Made by a program: the position numbers and the translations under genes
Part shown: positions 1 to 9,937 of the stretch, one piece after another
Numbering within the stretch: the stretch's first letter is position 1
How the letters are laid out: the number at the start of each line of letters is the position of its first letter
Assembly: GCF_028554725.1 (NCBI RefSeq)
Contig: NC_071668.1
Location: forward strand, 21,430,501-21,494,500
Reading direction: 5' to 3'
Source of the DNA: Zeugodacus cucurbitae
Taxonomy: Eukaryota; Arthropoda; Insecta; Diptera; Tephritidae
DNA length: 64,000 nucleotides
The notes under the pieces: generated by a model
What the model was told of the DNA's origin: nothing
The model's database searches: none
What the model saw: only the letters and a program-made list of their open reading frames with translations

Positions 1-207
1 GTAAATTTGAACAAATGAGTGTGCTTGCAATTCGATAGTCAGCTTACCGCCTTTTAGCATTTTCCTTCGTTACGTTACAATGTTTCATCGTCATCACAAA
101 GTCGAAACTGCTGGTTAATCCAATGCAGTCAGCTCAGCTCACCATTGTCGCTACAGTAGCGTATATGTGGACGGTGTGTGTACACAAATTTTGTTTGAGT
201 ATCTATA

Positions 208-432
208 GAGGGTGTCTTTTTGGAAGTTTAGAATATTTGACTCAAAGGAGACACAGAACTTTGGACGGCGGACTTGGTCATATGAGTTCACCTCCAGTTT
301 CATTTTGCTGCTCAAGACAGAAATATATCTCATCATTGAAGATTTCGGGGTTTTTAAGCGTTCTTCAGGTATAAATGACAGTTGGTTTAACCAATCTCAA
401 AAGAACTCCCCACATCTCAAAAAGACACCCTT
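208..432. mobile_element. Short TIR element (MITE-like), GGGTGTC termini
   Basis: The ends form inverted repeats: AGGGTGTCTTTTTG at the left and its exact complement at the right. Both are flanked by TA (206-207 and 433-434), as expected for a Tc1/mariner-type target duplication. The 225-bp body has no credible transposase ORF, so it would be a non-autonomous element. Its ends resemble the AAGGGTGT element at 20.0 kb and the one split at 23.8-25.35 kb, so all three may belong to one superfamily. Confidence 0.55.
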
Positions 433-1068
433 TATTCGCCTATACCTATCCCTAAACCAGGTAAGCAGCTTTGACATGACAGTGACAGTTTCTCCTTTGC
501 AAATATTGAGGCGTTTGACTTAGATGTACTAGTGTTGTTGCACAGCAAATGCTGTTACCAAAGCTTTGCATGCGTGTCTTCTGCGGCATTGATTCATATC
601 GATGTGGCAACAAACAAAGCTGACCACATACTATATGTGTGTGTACTTTAACTACGCACAATAGCCGGGCAACAGCTAAGAACACTGAAGTGTGGCAGGC
701 AATGGAGATGGTGGCGTATGCAAAAGTTGGAGTGAAAATCATTTTTGGTAGCATCACGTCAATCACTGATTGCTGTCGTTGATGTCGGCACTAGTCGCAT
801 TACTGCAAAATAATCCCATTTTAAGTAAAAGGTTTGTTTTGAAATTTGCTTATCTTATCAGAATGGTTCAAAAAGAAGCTTGATTATGTGTCATTTAACA
901 ACATTTTGGAAAGCATCAGTATTTTTTATTCGATTAATCTATTTATTCATGTATCTTCTCAATTATTATTATTATTCGACAGCCTTCTTCACTCACTTGT
1001 TTTTTGGATACTTACCGCTGATTTTGAGTTTGTTTGACATCGAAGTCTCGGATAACTTTCATTATAAC
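433..1068. other. Non-coding stretch, nothing recognised
   Basis: I see no gene, RNA or repeat here. The open frames are short, lack coding character and fall on both strands. Confidence 0.5.
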
Positions 1069-2375
1069 AAGTAAGGAAGGGCTAAGTTCGGGTGTAACCG
1101 AACATTTTATACTCTCGCAATTTATTGATGTAATTTTATAAAGATAACACAATTCGACCCATATATTCGGTATAAAGTTCAATAGAATAACGAAAATCAT
1201 CATAAATTATATGGGGACTGAGGTAATTCCTAAACCGATTTCACTCGTTTTCACCACCAAGATACAATGTATCGAAGACTATACGCTCCCTTAATTTAAT
1301 ATTACTTATAATTAGGTATATGGGATCTGGGGGAAGTTATGACCCGATTTTTACCATTTCAGGTACAGAGAGAAACTTTTATAAGAAAAAAATTCAGAGG
1401 GAATGAATTACATAAAAATATCTGAGGGATTTACCTATATCTTCGGTGAAAAATTACCCTTAGGCACTGAGTTCTTCATGTTCGATATTAGGGGCCTTGA
1501 AAAGTCATGGTTCGATTTTGACAATTTTTCCACAAGTGATATCACAGCTCAAATACAGTATTTGTGTGATGTTTTATTCCGTTATCTTCATTTGTTCCTA
1601 ATGTATATATGTATTATAAAGTGAACGAATCAAAAGAATTCAAAATTGAGTTATATGGGAAGTAGACGTAGTTGTGAACCGATTTCGCCCATATTCCACC
1701 CGTATCATCAGGGTGTCAAGAAAGTGTTATATACCGAATTTCATTGAAATATGTTGAGTAGTTCTTGAGATATGGTTTTTGACCCATAAGTGGGCTACGC
1801 CCCGCCCATTTTTCATTTTGTAAAAAAATCTGAGTGCAGCTTCCTTCGGCTAAAAGAAACAACTGCAGAAAGTTTGGTTTATATAGCTGTATTGGTTTGC
1901 GAGTTATATACAAAAAACCTATTTGGGGGCGGGGTCACGCCCACTTTCCAAAAAAATTACATCTAAATGTGCCCCTCCCTAATGAGATCCTATATTCCAA
2001 ATTTCATTTTCATAACTTTATTTATGGCTTAGTTATGACACTGTATAGGTTTTCGGTTTCCACCATTTTGTGGGCGTGGCAGTGGACCGATTTTGCCCAT
2101 TTTCGAAAGCAACCTCCTCAGGGTGCCAAGGAACATGTGTTCCAAGTTTTATTAAGATATCTTAATTTTTACTTAAGTTATCGCTTGCACGAACAGATGG
2201 ACATATGAACGGACGGACGGACAGACATCCGGATTTCAAATCCACTCGTCATCCTAATCATTTATGTATATATAACCCCATATCTAACTCTTATATTTCT
2301 TGGTGACACAAACAACCGTTATGTGAACAAAACTATTATACTCTCTTTAGCAACTTTTGTTGCGAGAGTATAAAA
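1069..2375 (+). repeat. DINE-1/Helentron-like non-autonomous repeat, copy 1 (most complete)
   Basis: The copy begins AAGTAAGGAAGGGC, followed by a short hairpin (GTTCGG/CCGAAC). A 16-nt block at 1105-1120 (TTTTATACTCTCGCAA) is the exact reverse complement of the block that closes the copy at 2360-2375. Just before the end there is an imperfect stem-loop, and at about 2209-2225 a run of GGAC/AGAC tetramers, which is GTCY on the other strand. Subterminal inverted repeats, a 3' stem-loop and a GTCY microsatellite are described features of DINE-1-like Helentron derivatives, so that class is the best inference. There is no protein-coding capacity. Other copies are at 5809, 11336 and 26031, with a decayed piece near 16.08 kb. 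Confidence 0.7.
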
Positions 2376-2379
2376 ACGA

Positions 2380-3010
2380 GATGTGTTCAAAAAATAAGGG
2401 AAATTTTCATAAAAAAACATATTCATTCATTCTACATTAAGGTTGTCGCTTTCAAAATAGTCCCCATTTTATATTATGTACTTATGCCAGCGCTTCTTTA
2501 AATCGTCCATACACTTCTCAAGCTCGAGTTTTGGGATAGCTTTTGACTAACAAATATGAGCACTTCTTAGGAGCGAAAAGGAGAGAAAAGTCCTCCGAAG
2601 GATTTATGGCCCGCTACGCGTGGGCGTATGTGTGTACCGGATTCATTGGAATGCCGAGCAGCTTTTCGGCGATATGGACTTAGTGCGGCGCATAAAAATA
2701 CACCGACTTCGTTTGCTTGGGCATAGTGCCCGAATGACTCCAGCGTGTAAAATATACGATACGGTACCCCCTGGCGGTCTACGAAGAAAAGTATGACCGA
2801 AGCTCAGGTGGAACGATCAAGTAGATGTAGACCGAAATCTCCAACTGGCGCCGTCGTTAAAGTTCTCTTTATTTTTGGAAATGGGAAAAAGTAACACGGT
2901 GGTCTGGTGAATATATAGGCTGGGACATTGCTAGAGTATTTTTTTTTTTGGTGAAGAATTCACGTACAAGCAATGAAGTGTGAGCCCTTAATATACGAAA
3001 GACGTCAAAT
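2380..3010 (-). mobile_element. Irritans-like mariner, 3' half, interrupted by a LINE piece
   Basis: The minus strand encodes the C-terminal part of a mariner transposase in two blocks. At about 3010-2850 there is AHTSLLVREFF, the segment just downstream of the second catalytic Asp, followed by a degraded middle. At about 2546-2470 there is KAIPKLELEKC and DDLKKRWHKY, the characteristic mariner C-terminus. The terminal sequence TGTGTTCAAAAAATA at 2382 is the 3' inverted repeat and recurs inverted at 16021-16036. Between the blocks lies a foreign plus-strand LINE fragment. The 5' half, with the helix-turn-helix region, is missing. The copy abuts the end of the repeat at 1069-2375. It is not functional. 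Confidence 0.7.
2556..2850 (+). pseudogene. RTE-like LINE ORF C-terminal fragment inserted in mariner
   Basis: Translation gives RKVLRRIYGPLRVG, then a block ending LVRRIKIHRLRLLGH, then SARM and PKLRWNDQVD. These are the conserved post-reverse-transcriptase motifs of RTE-like non-LTR retrotransposon ORFs (FERK..RIYGP, then RIK.QRLRWLGH..RM, then the RP.LRW.D box). Only about 95 codons remain and one stop interrupts them. It comes from a different subfamily than the LINE pieces at 22.2, 36.8 and 60.5 kb, judging by residue differences. It is a dead 3' fragment. Confidence 0.65.
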
Positions 3011-3109
3011 ACATCTAAAGAAATCGAATATAGTAAAACAACCCATTAACAATATTATCATGGTTTATTGATAAGATTAATTAGACGTTGAGATCAAAGT
3101 TAGGCCAAA

Positions 3110-4240
3110 ATGTTAGGTCAAAGACTTTTATGTAGTATATTACTATCAAGAGAGAGAGAGAGACTTGAGAACATAATTGAAGAAAAAGGTATCATACCAA
3201 TTCATCAATTCGGTTTTAGGACTCAACATTCCACAATCGATCAAGTACATCGCATAACAAACATAATAGAAGATGCGATGGAAAATAAATTGATTTGCAC
3301 AGCTGTGTTTCTAGACGTATCTCAGGCATTCGATAGAGTATGGCACCATGGTTTACTTTATAAATTAAGACGTTTCTTACCACAATATCTAACTGACTTA
3401 CTTGAATCTTACTTGAGCAACCGCTACTTCAGAATCAAGCAGGGACAATTGCAACCAATAAAAACAGGAGTACCCCAAGGTAGTATCCTGGGACCACTTT
3501 TATATATCTTGTTCACTTCCGACATGCCTACGCCGACAAACTGTACAATTGCCACATTTGCTGATGATACTGGAATCATAACGACAGGCAAAAGCGAAGT
3601 GGAATCGGCCAATAGAATGCAATCCGCAATTAACGAAATAGTGGAATGGACACGGAGATGGTGCATTACTTTAAACGCGACGAAATCAATACAAGTAAAC
3701 TACACTTACAAAAGTGCTAGATATATTCCTTTACATATTGGTAATGTGGTAATCCCATACTCCACCTCTGCGAAATATCTAGGCATAACGCTAGATGCAA
3801 AGCTGAAATGGAAAGAGCACATACAAAAAAAAGTTGCAGAACTAAATCTAAGATATAGCAAAATAAGCTGGTTAATCGGTAACAAATCGCAGCTAACAAC
3901 ATCAAATAAAATTCTCGTATATAATCAAACGTTGAAACCTATTTGGACATACGGAATTCAACTATGGGGATGCGCTGCACCGATATACATTCAAGCGATA
4001 CAACGGTTCCAAAATAAAGTCGTACGCAAATTTGTAAATGCCCCGTGGTATATACGTAATTCAGACCTGCACCGTGATCTTCATATAAAAATGGTCCGGG
4101 AAGTTATTTACGAGACGGCATTGAAACATTCAGCGAGGTTGCAAAATAATGCAAAATCATCCTTTATGAAATACGATTTTTTTGTTTCTGAATCTGCTTA
4201 CTTTAAATCACTTGTCAGAACGACAAAGGCACTTTTATAA
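3110..4240 (+). CDS. Jockey-clade non-LTR retrotransposon reverse transcriptase (fragment)
   Basis: This 376-residue open frame is a large part of the ORF2 reverse transcriptase of a jockey-type LINE, the enzyme that copies element RNA into DNA at a nicked target. Visible landmarks are QFGFRTQHST (about residues 33-42), the motif A block FLDVSQAFD with catalytic Asp69, GVPQGSILGPLLY (120-132), and the active-site FADD (150-153). The thumb-region block YLGITLDAKLKWKEH and the C-terminal RFQNKVVRKFVNAPW follow. The endonuclease and the first RT motifs are missing upstream, where an AGAGAG run replaces the usual FEKLLLKRL-like segment. The C-terminus diverges after about residue 340 (HSARLQN), so both ends are truncated. 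A full ORF2 is usually over 800 residues. The frame has no stops across the RT core, which suggests a fairly recent insertion, but the piece cannot transpose alone. Confidence 0.85.
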   Translation: MLGQRLLCSILLSRERERLENIIEEKGIIPIHQFGFRTQHSTIDQVHRITNIIEDAMENKLICTAVFLDVSQAFDRVWHHGLLYKLRRFLPQYLTDLLESYLSNRYFRIKQGQLQPIKTGVPQGSILGPLLYILFTSDMPTPTNCTIATFADDTGIITTGKSEVESANRMQSAINEIVEWTRRWCITLNATKSIQVNYTYKSARYIPLHIGNVVIPYSTSAKYLGITLDAKLKWKEHIQKKVAELNLRYSKISWLIGNKSQLTTSNKILVYNQTLKPIWTYGIQLWGCAAPIYIQAIQRFQNKVVRKFVNAPWYIRNSDLHRDLHIKMVREVIYETALKHSARLQNNAKSSFMKYDFFVSESAYFKSLVRTTKALL

Positions 4241-5780
4241 ATCGAAGTTCTCTATAACTCGATCTCTTGAATTGGCAATAGAAGTACAATTTTAAACAAA
4301 TGTCTTTCTCTAACTCAGAAGTCTCACTGAATCGAAGTTTTATTGTGGATTATGGTGATTCGTGTTAAGGAAGTTTTACTCAATGGTCATACTGTTATTG
4401 GTAGTGTAATGCAAAAATTTTCCTAGAAATACGTTGGAAATTGAAATTTTGCTGTAATCAAGAAAGACGATTACTTCATTGATGTTGTTTTCAAAACATA
4501 AGAATAAAATTTAAATATCTGAAATATAGAGGCGGCTCTTTGTTTCAAGGTGATGCAATGTTTACATAACGACAATAAAAATGTCGCACCCTGTAAGTAC
4601 TGAGATTCAAATTTAGGCCGCATCAGGTTAGGACTTAAATGTTTTTATATTGAAAAATATACTTTTATTGTAATTTGTTGCTATATCTAAGCATTTCAAC
4701 ATTCAGAAGAACAAAAATTGTTATTGTACAACTGTCGATAAAAACAACAAATACTTTACCCAAATGAAATATACATATTTATTTCTAGTTTTGATTCTTT
4801 GAATTTGTTTTTAAATCTAAATTACTTTTTGTGTAATGCTATTACAATATATGTATTTTGCTTAACAAAAATTTCAAAAATAGTCTTTACGAATTTCTAA
4901 ACTTTGCACTATTTTATTTTGTAAATATTTTCGTATATGAAAATCTAAATATATGTATGTAGTCAATCATGTCTGTCAATAAACATTTAAATTCATTACT
5001 CTTCTCTATATATTTGTATATAAACGCTTAGTTACTACTTTCTTGAATTTGATCTTGTCGAAATTGCCATTCGACACTCCATTCGACATGCCGTCAAGCA
5101 TTTTGAGTGGTCAGCAGCATTCATGTTGCAATAACTGAAATGTTCATTTGATTTGTGAGCGGTCAACGGAGCATGTTGTCTCCAATTAGACAGTTCAATG
5201 AGTTTACTGCAATGTGTGCTAAGCTTTTCACAACTGTATGTAGTTTATAAACTCGTACATACCTTTGTTTGTGTAGATATTTCAATTATATTGAAATTCT
5301 TATTTTATTGAAATGCGCCAAATAATGGCATGTTACTCATACGCACCGGTGTACAATGCAATCCAATTAAAATGAAATAAATGCATTAAACGTTGGTCAG
5401 TTAATCAATTTGTACATTGGAACAGGATTACAATGCATATTCTAGGAATTGTTTGAACAATGTTTAGTAAATGGAAAAAAGCTTAGTCTTAAGAAATTTT
5501 TGTGTGAAAATAAAAGGCACTTTTCTAATTTTTGTTTTGCAATTAAGGGATTTTCTTTTAATTTTAATTTCTGGCACTACAAATCGTTAAAATTATGTAT
5601 CAACTTTGTGGTGATTAATTGTAAATTCGGTAATATTTTTCCAAGAGGAGATTGCTAATGTGTTTTGAAGAGGTTCATAAACTCTTTATTTCATTAGGTT
5701 TTGAAGTGAAACATGCAAATCTTCATCTGATTTAATCTCTTTAAGTACAATAATTATTCTGATATTGAAGCCTATTTAAA
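4241..5780. other. AT-rich non-coding stretch
   Basis: This is strongly AT-rich sequence with no coding frame above about 70 residues and no recognised element. The first part (4241-4600) may be the tail flank of the jockey fragment, but I see no clear poly(A) or target-site duplication. Confidence 0.5.
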
Positions 5781-7316
5781 CGGTGATCCATTTCGAGGTT
5801 CCCTACTCTTAAATTACCCTTAGGTAATGGTTCGATTTTGACAATTTTCCCACAAGTGATGTCACAGCTCAAATACAGTATTTGTGTAAAGTTTTTATTT
5901 CGCTATCTTCATTGGTTTCTTATGTATACCTTATAAAGTGAAGGAATCAGATGAAATTCAAAATTGAGTTATATGGGAAGTAGGCGTAGTTGTGAACCGA
6001 TTTCGCCCGTATTCCACCAGTGTCATCAGGGTGTCAAGAAAATATTATATACCGAATTTCATTGAAATCTGCCGAGTAGTTCTTGAGATATGGTTTTTGA
6101 TCCATAAGTGGGCGACGCCACGCCCATTTTCCATTTTGTAAAAAAATCTCAGTGCAGCTTGCTTCTGCCTTTTCTTATGTAAAATTTGGTGTTTCTGACG
6201 TTTCTCGTTAGTGAGTTAACACACTTTTAGTCATTTTCAACCTAACCTTTGTATGGGAGGTGGGCGTGGTTATTATCCGATTTCTTTCATTTTTGGACTG
6301 TATAAAAGAAACGACTGCAGAAAGTTTGGTTTATATAGCTTTACTGGTTTGCAAGATATATTTTATGGCTTAGTTATAGCTCTTTATGTGTTTTTGGTTA
6401 TCGCCATTTTGTGGGCGTGGCAGTGGTCCGATTCCGCCCATCTTCGAACTTAACCTTTTTATGGTGCCAAGGAACACGTGTTCCAAGTTTCACTAAGATA
6501 TCTCAATTTTTACTTAAGTTACAGCTTGCACGGACGGACAGACAGTCATCCGGATTTGAACTTTACTCGTCACCCTGATCACTTTGGTATATATAACCCT
6601 ATATCTAACTCGTTTAGTTTTAGGACTTACAAACAACCGTTATGTGGACAAAACTATAATACTCTCTTAGCAACTTTTGTTGCGAGAGTATAAAAACACA
6701 GAAAATTCAGATTTCATGTCGAGTCCAATTTTCGATGACTCGGTCGAGCACTTCCACTATTAACTGGTGAATGACACGCGTGTGTCAATAAATCCAACGA
6801 TTAAGGTGTGGTGTGGAAGTTGCGTCGTCTTGTTGAAACCAAATTTCGCCGAGATCACGAGCTTCGATTTCAGGCATCAAATAGTTGGTTATCATGGAGC
6901 AATAACAGTCGCTACCGCGGTTTCCTTCTCAACAGCATTTTTGAAGAAATATATACCGAGGATTCCACCGTCCCACTAACCACATCAAACCGCTGTTTTT
7001 TCTGGATGAAATGGCAATCGAATCTTTTCAGGTTGTTCTTCGTCCCAAATGCGGCAATTTGGCTTGTTTAGATACCCATTGAGCCAGAAATGGACCTCAT
7101 CGCTGAACAGAATTTGGGAGATCTTCTTGGAACTTTTCAAAAGCGTAAAAGCGGTTTCGAAGCGTAACAAAATCGAACAATTTGTAAACGTTGTTCAGGC
7201 TTTCCATGAAGAAATTCCAAACAATACTGAACAAATATAACATGACAGTTTGACACGACTCACGCGTGAGATTTCAAAAAAGGTTATTGAAAAAAGTACG
7301 TCTACTTGGATCACCC
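5781..7316 (-). mobile_element. Mariner-like element (GGGTGATCC termini), copy 1, interrupted and internally deleted
   Basis: The left end GGTGATCCATTT is followed by GAGGTTCCC and the right end is GGATCACCC. The element reads on the minus strand. Minus-strand translation near 7130-6990 gives QILFSDEVHFWLNGYLNK, then NCRIWDEEQPEK and HPEK. This is the second catalytic Asp region of a Tc1/mariner transposase found widely in insects. Upstream, the N-terminal helix-turn-helix region is lost. Downstream, a shortened C-terminus is followed by the 3' non-coding end. That end is split: 5781-5808 is separated from 6692 onward by a DINE-like repeat. The element is not functional. Confidence 0.75.
5809..6691 (+). 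repeat. DINE-like repeat, copy 2, 5'-truncated, inside a mariner
   Basis: The sequence parallels copy 1 from AAATTACCCTTAGG to the terminal TTGCGAGAGTATAAAA, including the GTGGGCGTGGCAGTGG block and GGAC/AGAC tetramers (about 6529-6545). The first third is absent. Removing it rejoins the mariner 3' end, because the sequence on either side (CCCTACTCTT and ACACAGAAAATTCA) matches contiguous sequence in the mariner copies at 43.1 and 59.3 kb. Confidence 0.75.
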
Positions 7317-9238
7317 GATATATGCTTGTACTACGAATAGTAGTAAAGAATTAACTGTTTTATCTCTCCAGCTCTTTCGTTTCTCACTCTTTTTTCATTT
7401 AAAAATCTCATCGAATCCAATTATACCCGAAGGGATTAATTAAGATCTAAATGTATCATAGCGATATATGCTTGAGGCTAATGCATTCCTCAATGTTCGT
7501 CATAGATACTACAGATCTAGAAGTACCTTTTTAAAAAATCCCCGCAAATTTTTTTTATAAAGTTACCGCATGACAGTTCTTTGTTGAATATAAATCATGA
7601 TCTGTTCCTACGTAGACCTGACTGTCTTGGAAACAATACATCGACCTGATCGGACTTGGTGCTGAAGCGAAATCATACTCCGTAACCGATATTGAGACTT
7701 TCCCATACTTGATCCTCTATTTTTATCTTCTTTATTCGATCTGAGAGCTCAATGCATTTAAAATACTTTCATAAAACGCCATGAGACTGAATTTGAAAAG
7801 AGCAATATTGACGGCAAACCATACCATTGATCATAAGTGCTATCTCAGAGCTAAGATACGTTAACATTCGTCACATTCTTTTTATCCTAATTGAGTTTGG
7901 TTTGAAGAGCAAGGTTTTTATAAATTAGGTATTCACGATATATTTATATGAAAGGTCCGTAACCAATAGCTTGGATTAAGGGATAATTTTTGTTTGAAAT
8001 AAAGTTCGATTAAAGCGCTATTTTATTCTACCGAATTAAACTTCTTTTTTCAATTATATATCCGTCCAGATTGTCCTTAATTCCTTTTAGAGGGAATTTT
8101 ATTTTATCCATAATGAATATCTATATTTTCGTACTTTAAAGATCCATTGCGACAATCCCTCTTTTAAATGAATAAATCACAGGTAACTTTAGCTTCTCTA
8201 CAGAGAATTACACAGAAAATATATTAAATGCACTCACAAAGAGAACACTCTTAACTCTTTAATATTGCCATATGGGCGGCAGCTGTGACGCGTCGATTGC
8301 GCACCACTACATTTAATACATGAGAAAAAGTGGTGCAAAGCGTTCCGCCTCATAAATTGCGTAATATATTGCAAAAGTGTTTGTTCAAAAGAGTAGAAGT
8401 TCAGCTACGAAAACTTGCTGGGAGCAAGTGTATTTTTATACCGTAAGGCAATTACAACAACTCTGCGAACATATGAAATACGAAGCGAGGCGACGGAACT
8501 CGCTTTAAAGTTGTATGTAAACTACTTATAAATACAAGGTGCGCCATCTTTTGTGTCTGAGCGATGGAGTGTCTTTGGTAACCTCAAATCAGAGCAATTG
8601 CTTGAAATAATGACGCCGGTCATTGCGACCAAGACAAAGATTGAGCCGACGAATTGCTTAAGATTTCGGATGTCTAAAAGTTCTGACCTTTTTAGATCTA
8701 CTTGAACCTATGATATGTTCCAAATCGATTTGATGTTGCTTTTGTGTCGGGTGTCGTCGGTCGTCGAAGTCATCTTACGAAACGAGCGGTTTCGACGAGC
8801 TTATACCAAAAGGAAAGCGACCTTAGATGAGTAGGCTTTAGTGGGTATGCAAAGGGGTGCTCAGTACCATTCGAGTACTTCTTCCATGTCGGACATATGT
8901 TGAAGGATGCCAGGGTCTAGTCAGGATCAATAGTACTTGAATCTACTATTTCAAGATCTAGTTAGGATAAATAGGGCTTAGATCTAATAAAAAATCCAGA
9001 GCATAACTGTGCAAGGGTTTCTCGAGGTAACTGGAGCTACTTTCGGGATCTAACACTGGATTGGTGAATTGTAAATTCCTTCTGACTCTGTGCTTTTATT
9101 TGTTTTTTTTTTTTTTAATTAAAAATTTTCATCGTCATTATTTTAAAGATGAAGAAAGATAATGTCGGATATAAAAAGTTATGGATGTATTTACCGAATT
9201 AAAAAAGAGACCTCCGGCCTGTCAAATCGACTGCATTA
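7317..9238. other. Non-coding stretch, no gene recognised
   Basis: No open frame shows coding character and no transposon was recognised. A short segment near 7608-7640 (CCTACGTAGACCTGACTG) resembles the core of the tandem repeats at 18.5-19.2 and 34.5-34.9 kb. A TATA-like TTATAAATA lies near 8530 but has no associated transcript evidence. Confidence 0.45.
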
Positions 9239-9349
9239 TTTAAGGTTAGGTTAGGTTAGGTGAGGTTGGTGAGATTAGGTTAGATTAGTTTATATTAGGT
9301 TAGGTTAGGTTAGGTTAGCTTAGGTTAGGTTAGGTAAGGTTAAGTTAAA
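9239..9349. repeat. (TTAGG)n interstitial tract, degenerate
   Basis: About 110 bp are built from the pentamer TTAGG, with many perfect adjacent units and scattered substitutions (TGAGG, TAAGG, AGATT). TTAGG is the ancestral telomere repeat of insects. Diptera lost telomerase and that telomere type, so this internal tract is best read as a simple-sequence expansion and not as a working telomere. Confidence 0.8.
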
Positions 9350-9861
9350 GGGCGAATCTCTATGTCACAAGAAATCCCACTTAAAGAGCTAAAGTCGCCA
9401 ATCCTTTGTGATGCTCCTCAAAATGGATTCCCGAGACTCTCAAGTGACGACAAAGCGCTTTGAGCCTTTTACGAATTCAATTCCTTAAGACAATTTCGGG
9501 AATTTTTTCAGCCGCTCCAACCACAAAATATCGAATCCTGTGTATATATTTTCGGAATATACCTATGTATATAAGGAAATACCAATTGCCATGCAGGGTA
9601 TATTAGTCTAAAATCCCAATACTTTTAGATAGTTTACAGCTTTAAGTAAAACTAGCGCTTAAAGCACGACCAATAGACTATATAAATACATACAAAAAGT
9701 CACCTCTGCACAGAAGCGTTCAAACCTCGCAAACGGCATTGAAATTTACGCATAGGATAACCGCTAATTGGTGCATCGCATGTTGTTTTCCGGCGGCGAA
9801 CTTTTGGCGCATACGCGCGACGTGGCGGTTAACGGCCTTTTGGCAAATGGCAAATACTTAC
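9350..9861. other. Non-coding stretch upstream of GC-rich block
   Basis: No gene recognised. A TATATAAATA stretch at about 9678-9688 could be a plus-strand TATA box, but no convincing initiator or coding start follows. Sequence from about 9700 becomes GC-richer. Confidence 0.35.
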
Positions 9862-9937
9862 CTACAGATTCCGGCAGCGGCAGTTGCGCCATGCCCTTGA
9901 CAACCGCTGCCAACACAACGCTGTACAGCAATGCCAT
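9862..9937 (-). CDS. Possible first coding exon of a secreted or membrane protein
   Basis: On the minus strand an ATG (9937-9935), preceded four codons upstream by an in-frame TAG, opens a 25-codon stretch that begins MALLYSVVLAAVV and continues KGMAQLPLPESV. This is a short N-region, a hydrophobic core and small residues, which looks like a signal peptide. The frame ends in AG|GTAAGT, a near-perfect splice donor, at 9862/9861. Reading on without splicing runs to a stop about 25 codons later. The surrounding 9.7-10.3 kb is GC-richer than its neighbours. I did not find the next exon on the minus strand inside this window, and the Kozak context is weak. The longest plus-strand frame here (9931-10224) partly overlaps. 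The protein family is not recognised; this is a candidate only. Confidence 0.28.

Noticed and set aside
9239..9349. (TTAGG)n as a true telomere
   Set aside because: It is short, degenerate and internal, and flies do not use TTAGG telomeres.
9705..9740. tRNA B-box-like GTTCAAACC, also TTCGATTC at 20833
   Set aside because: No A box at the right distance and no cloverleaf stems can be drawn around either. I found no tRNA or rRNA gene in the window.
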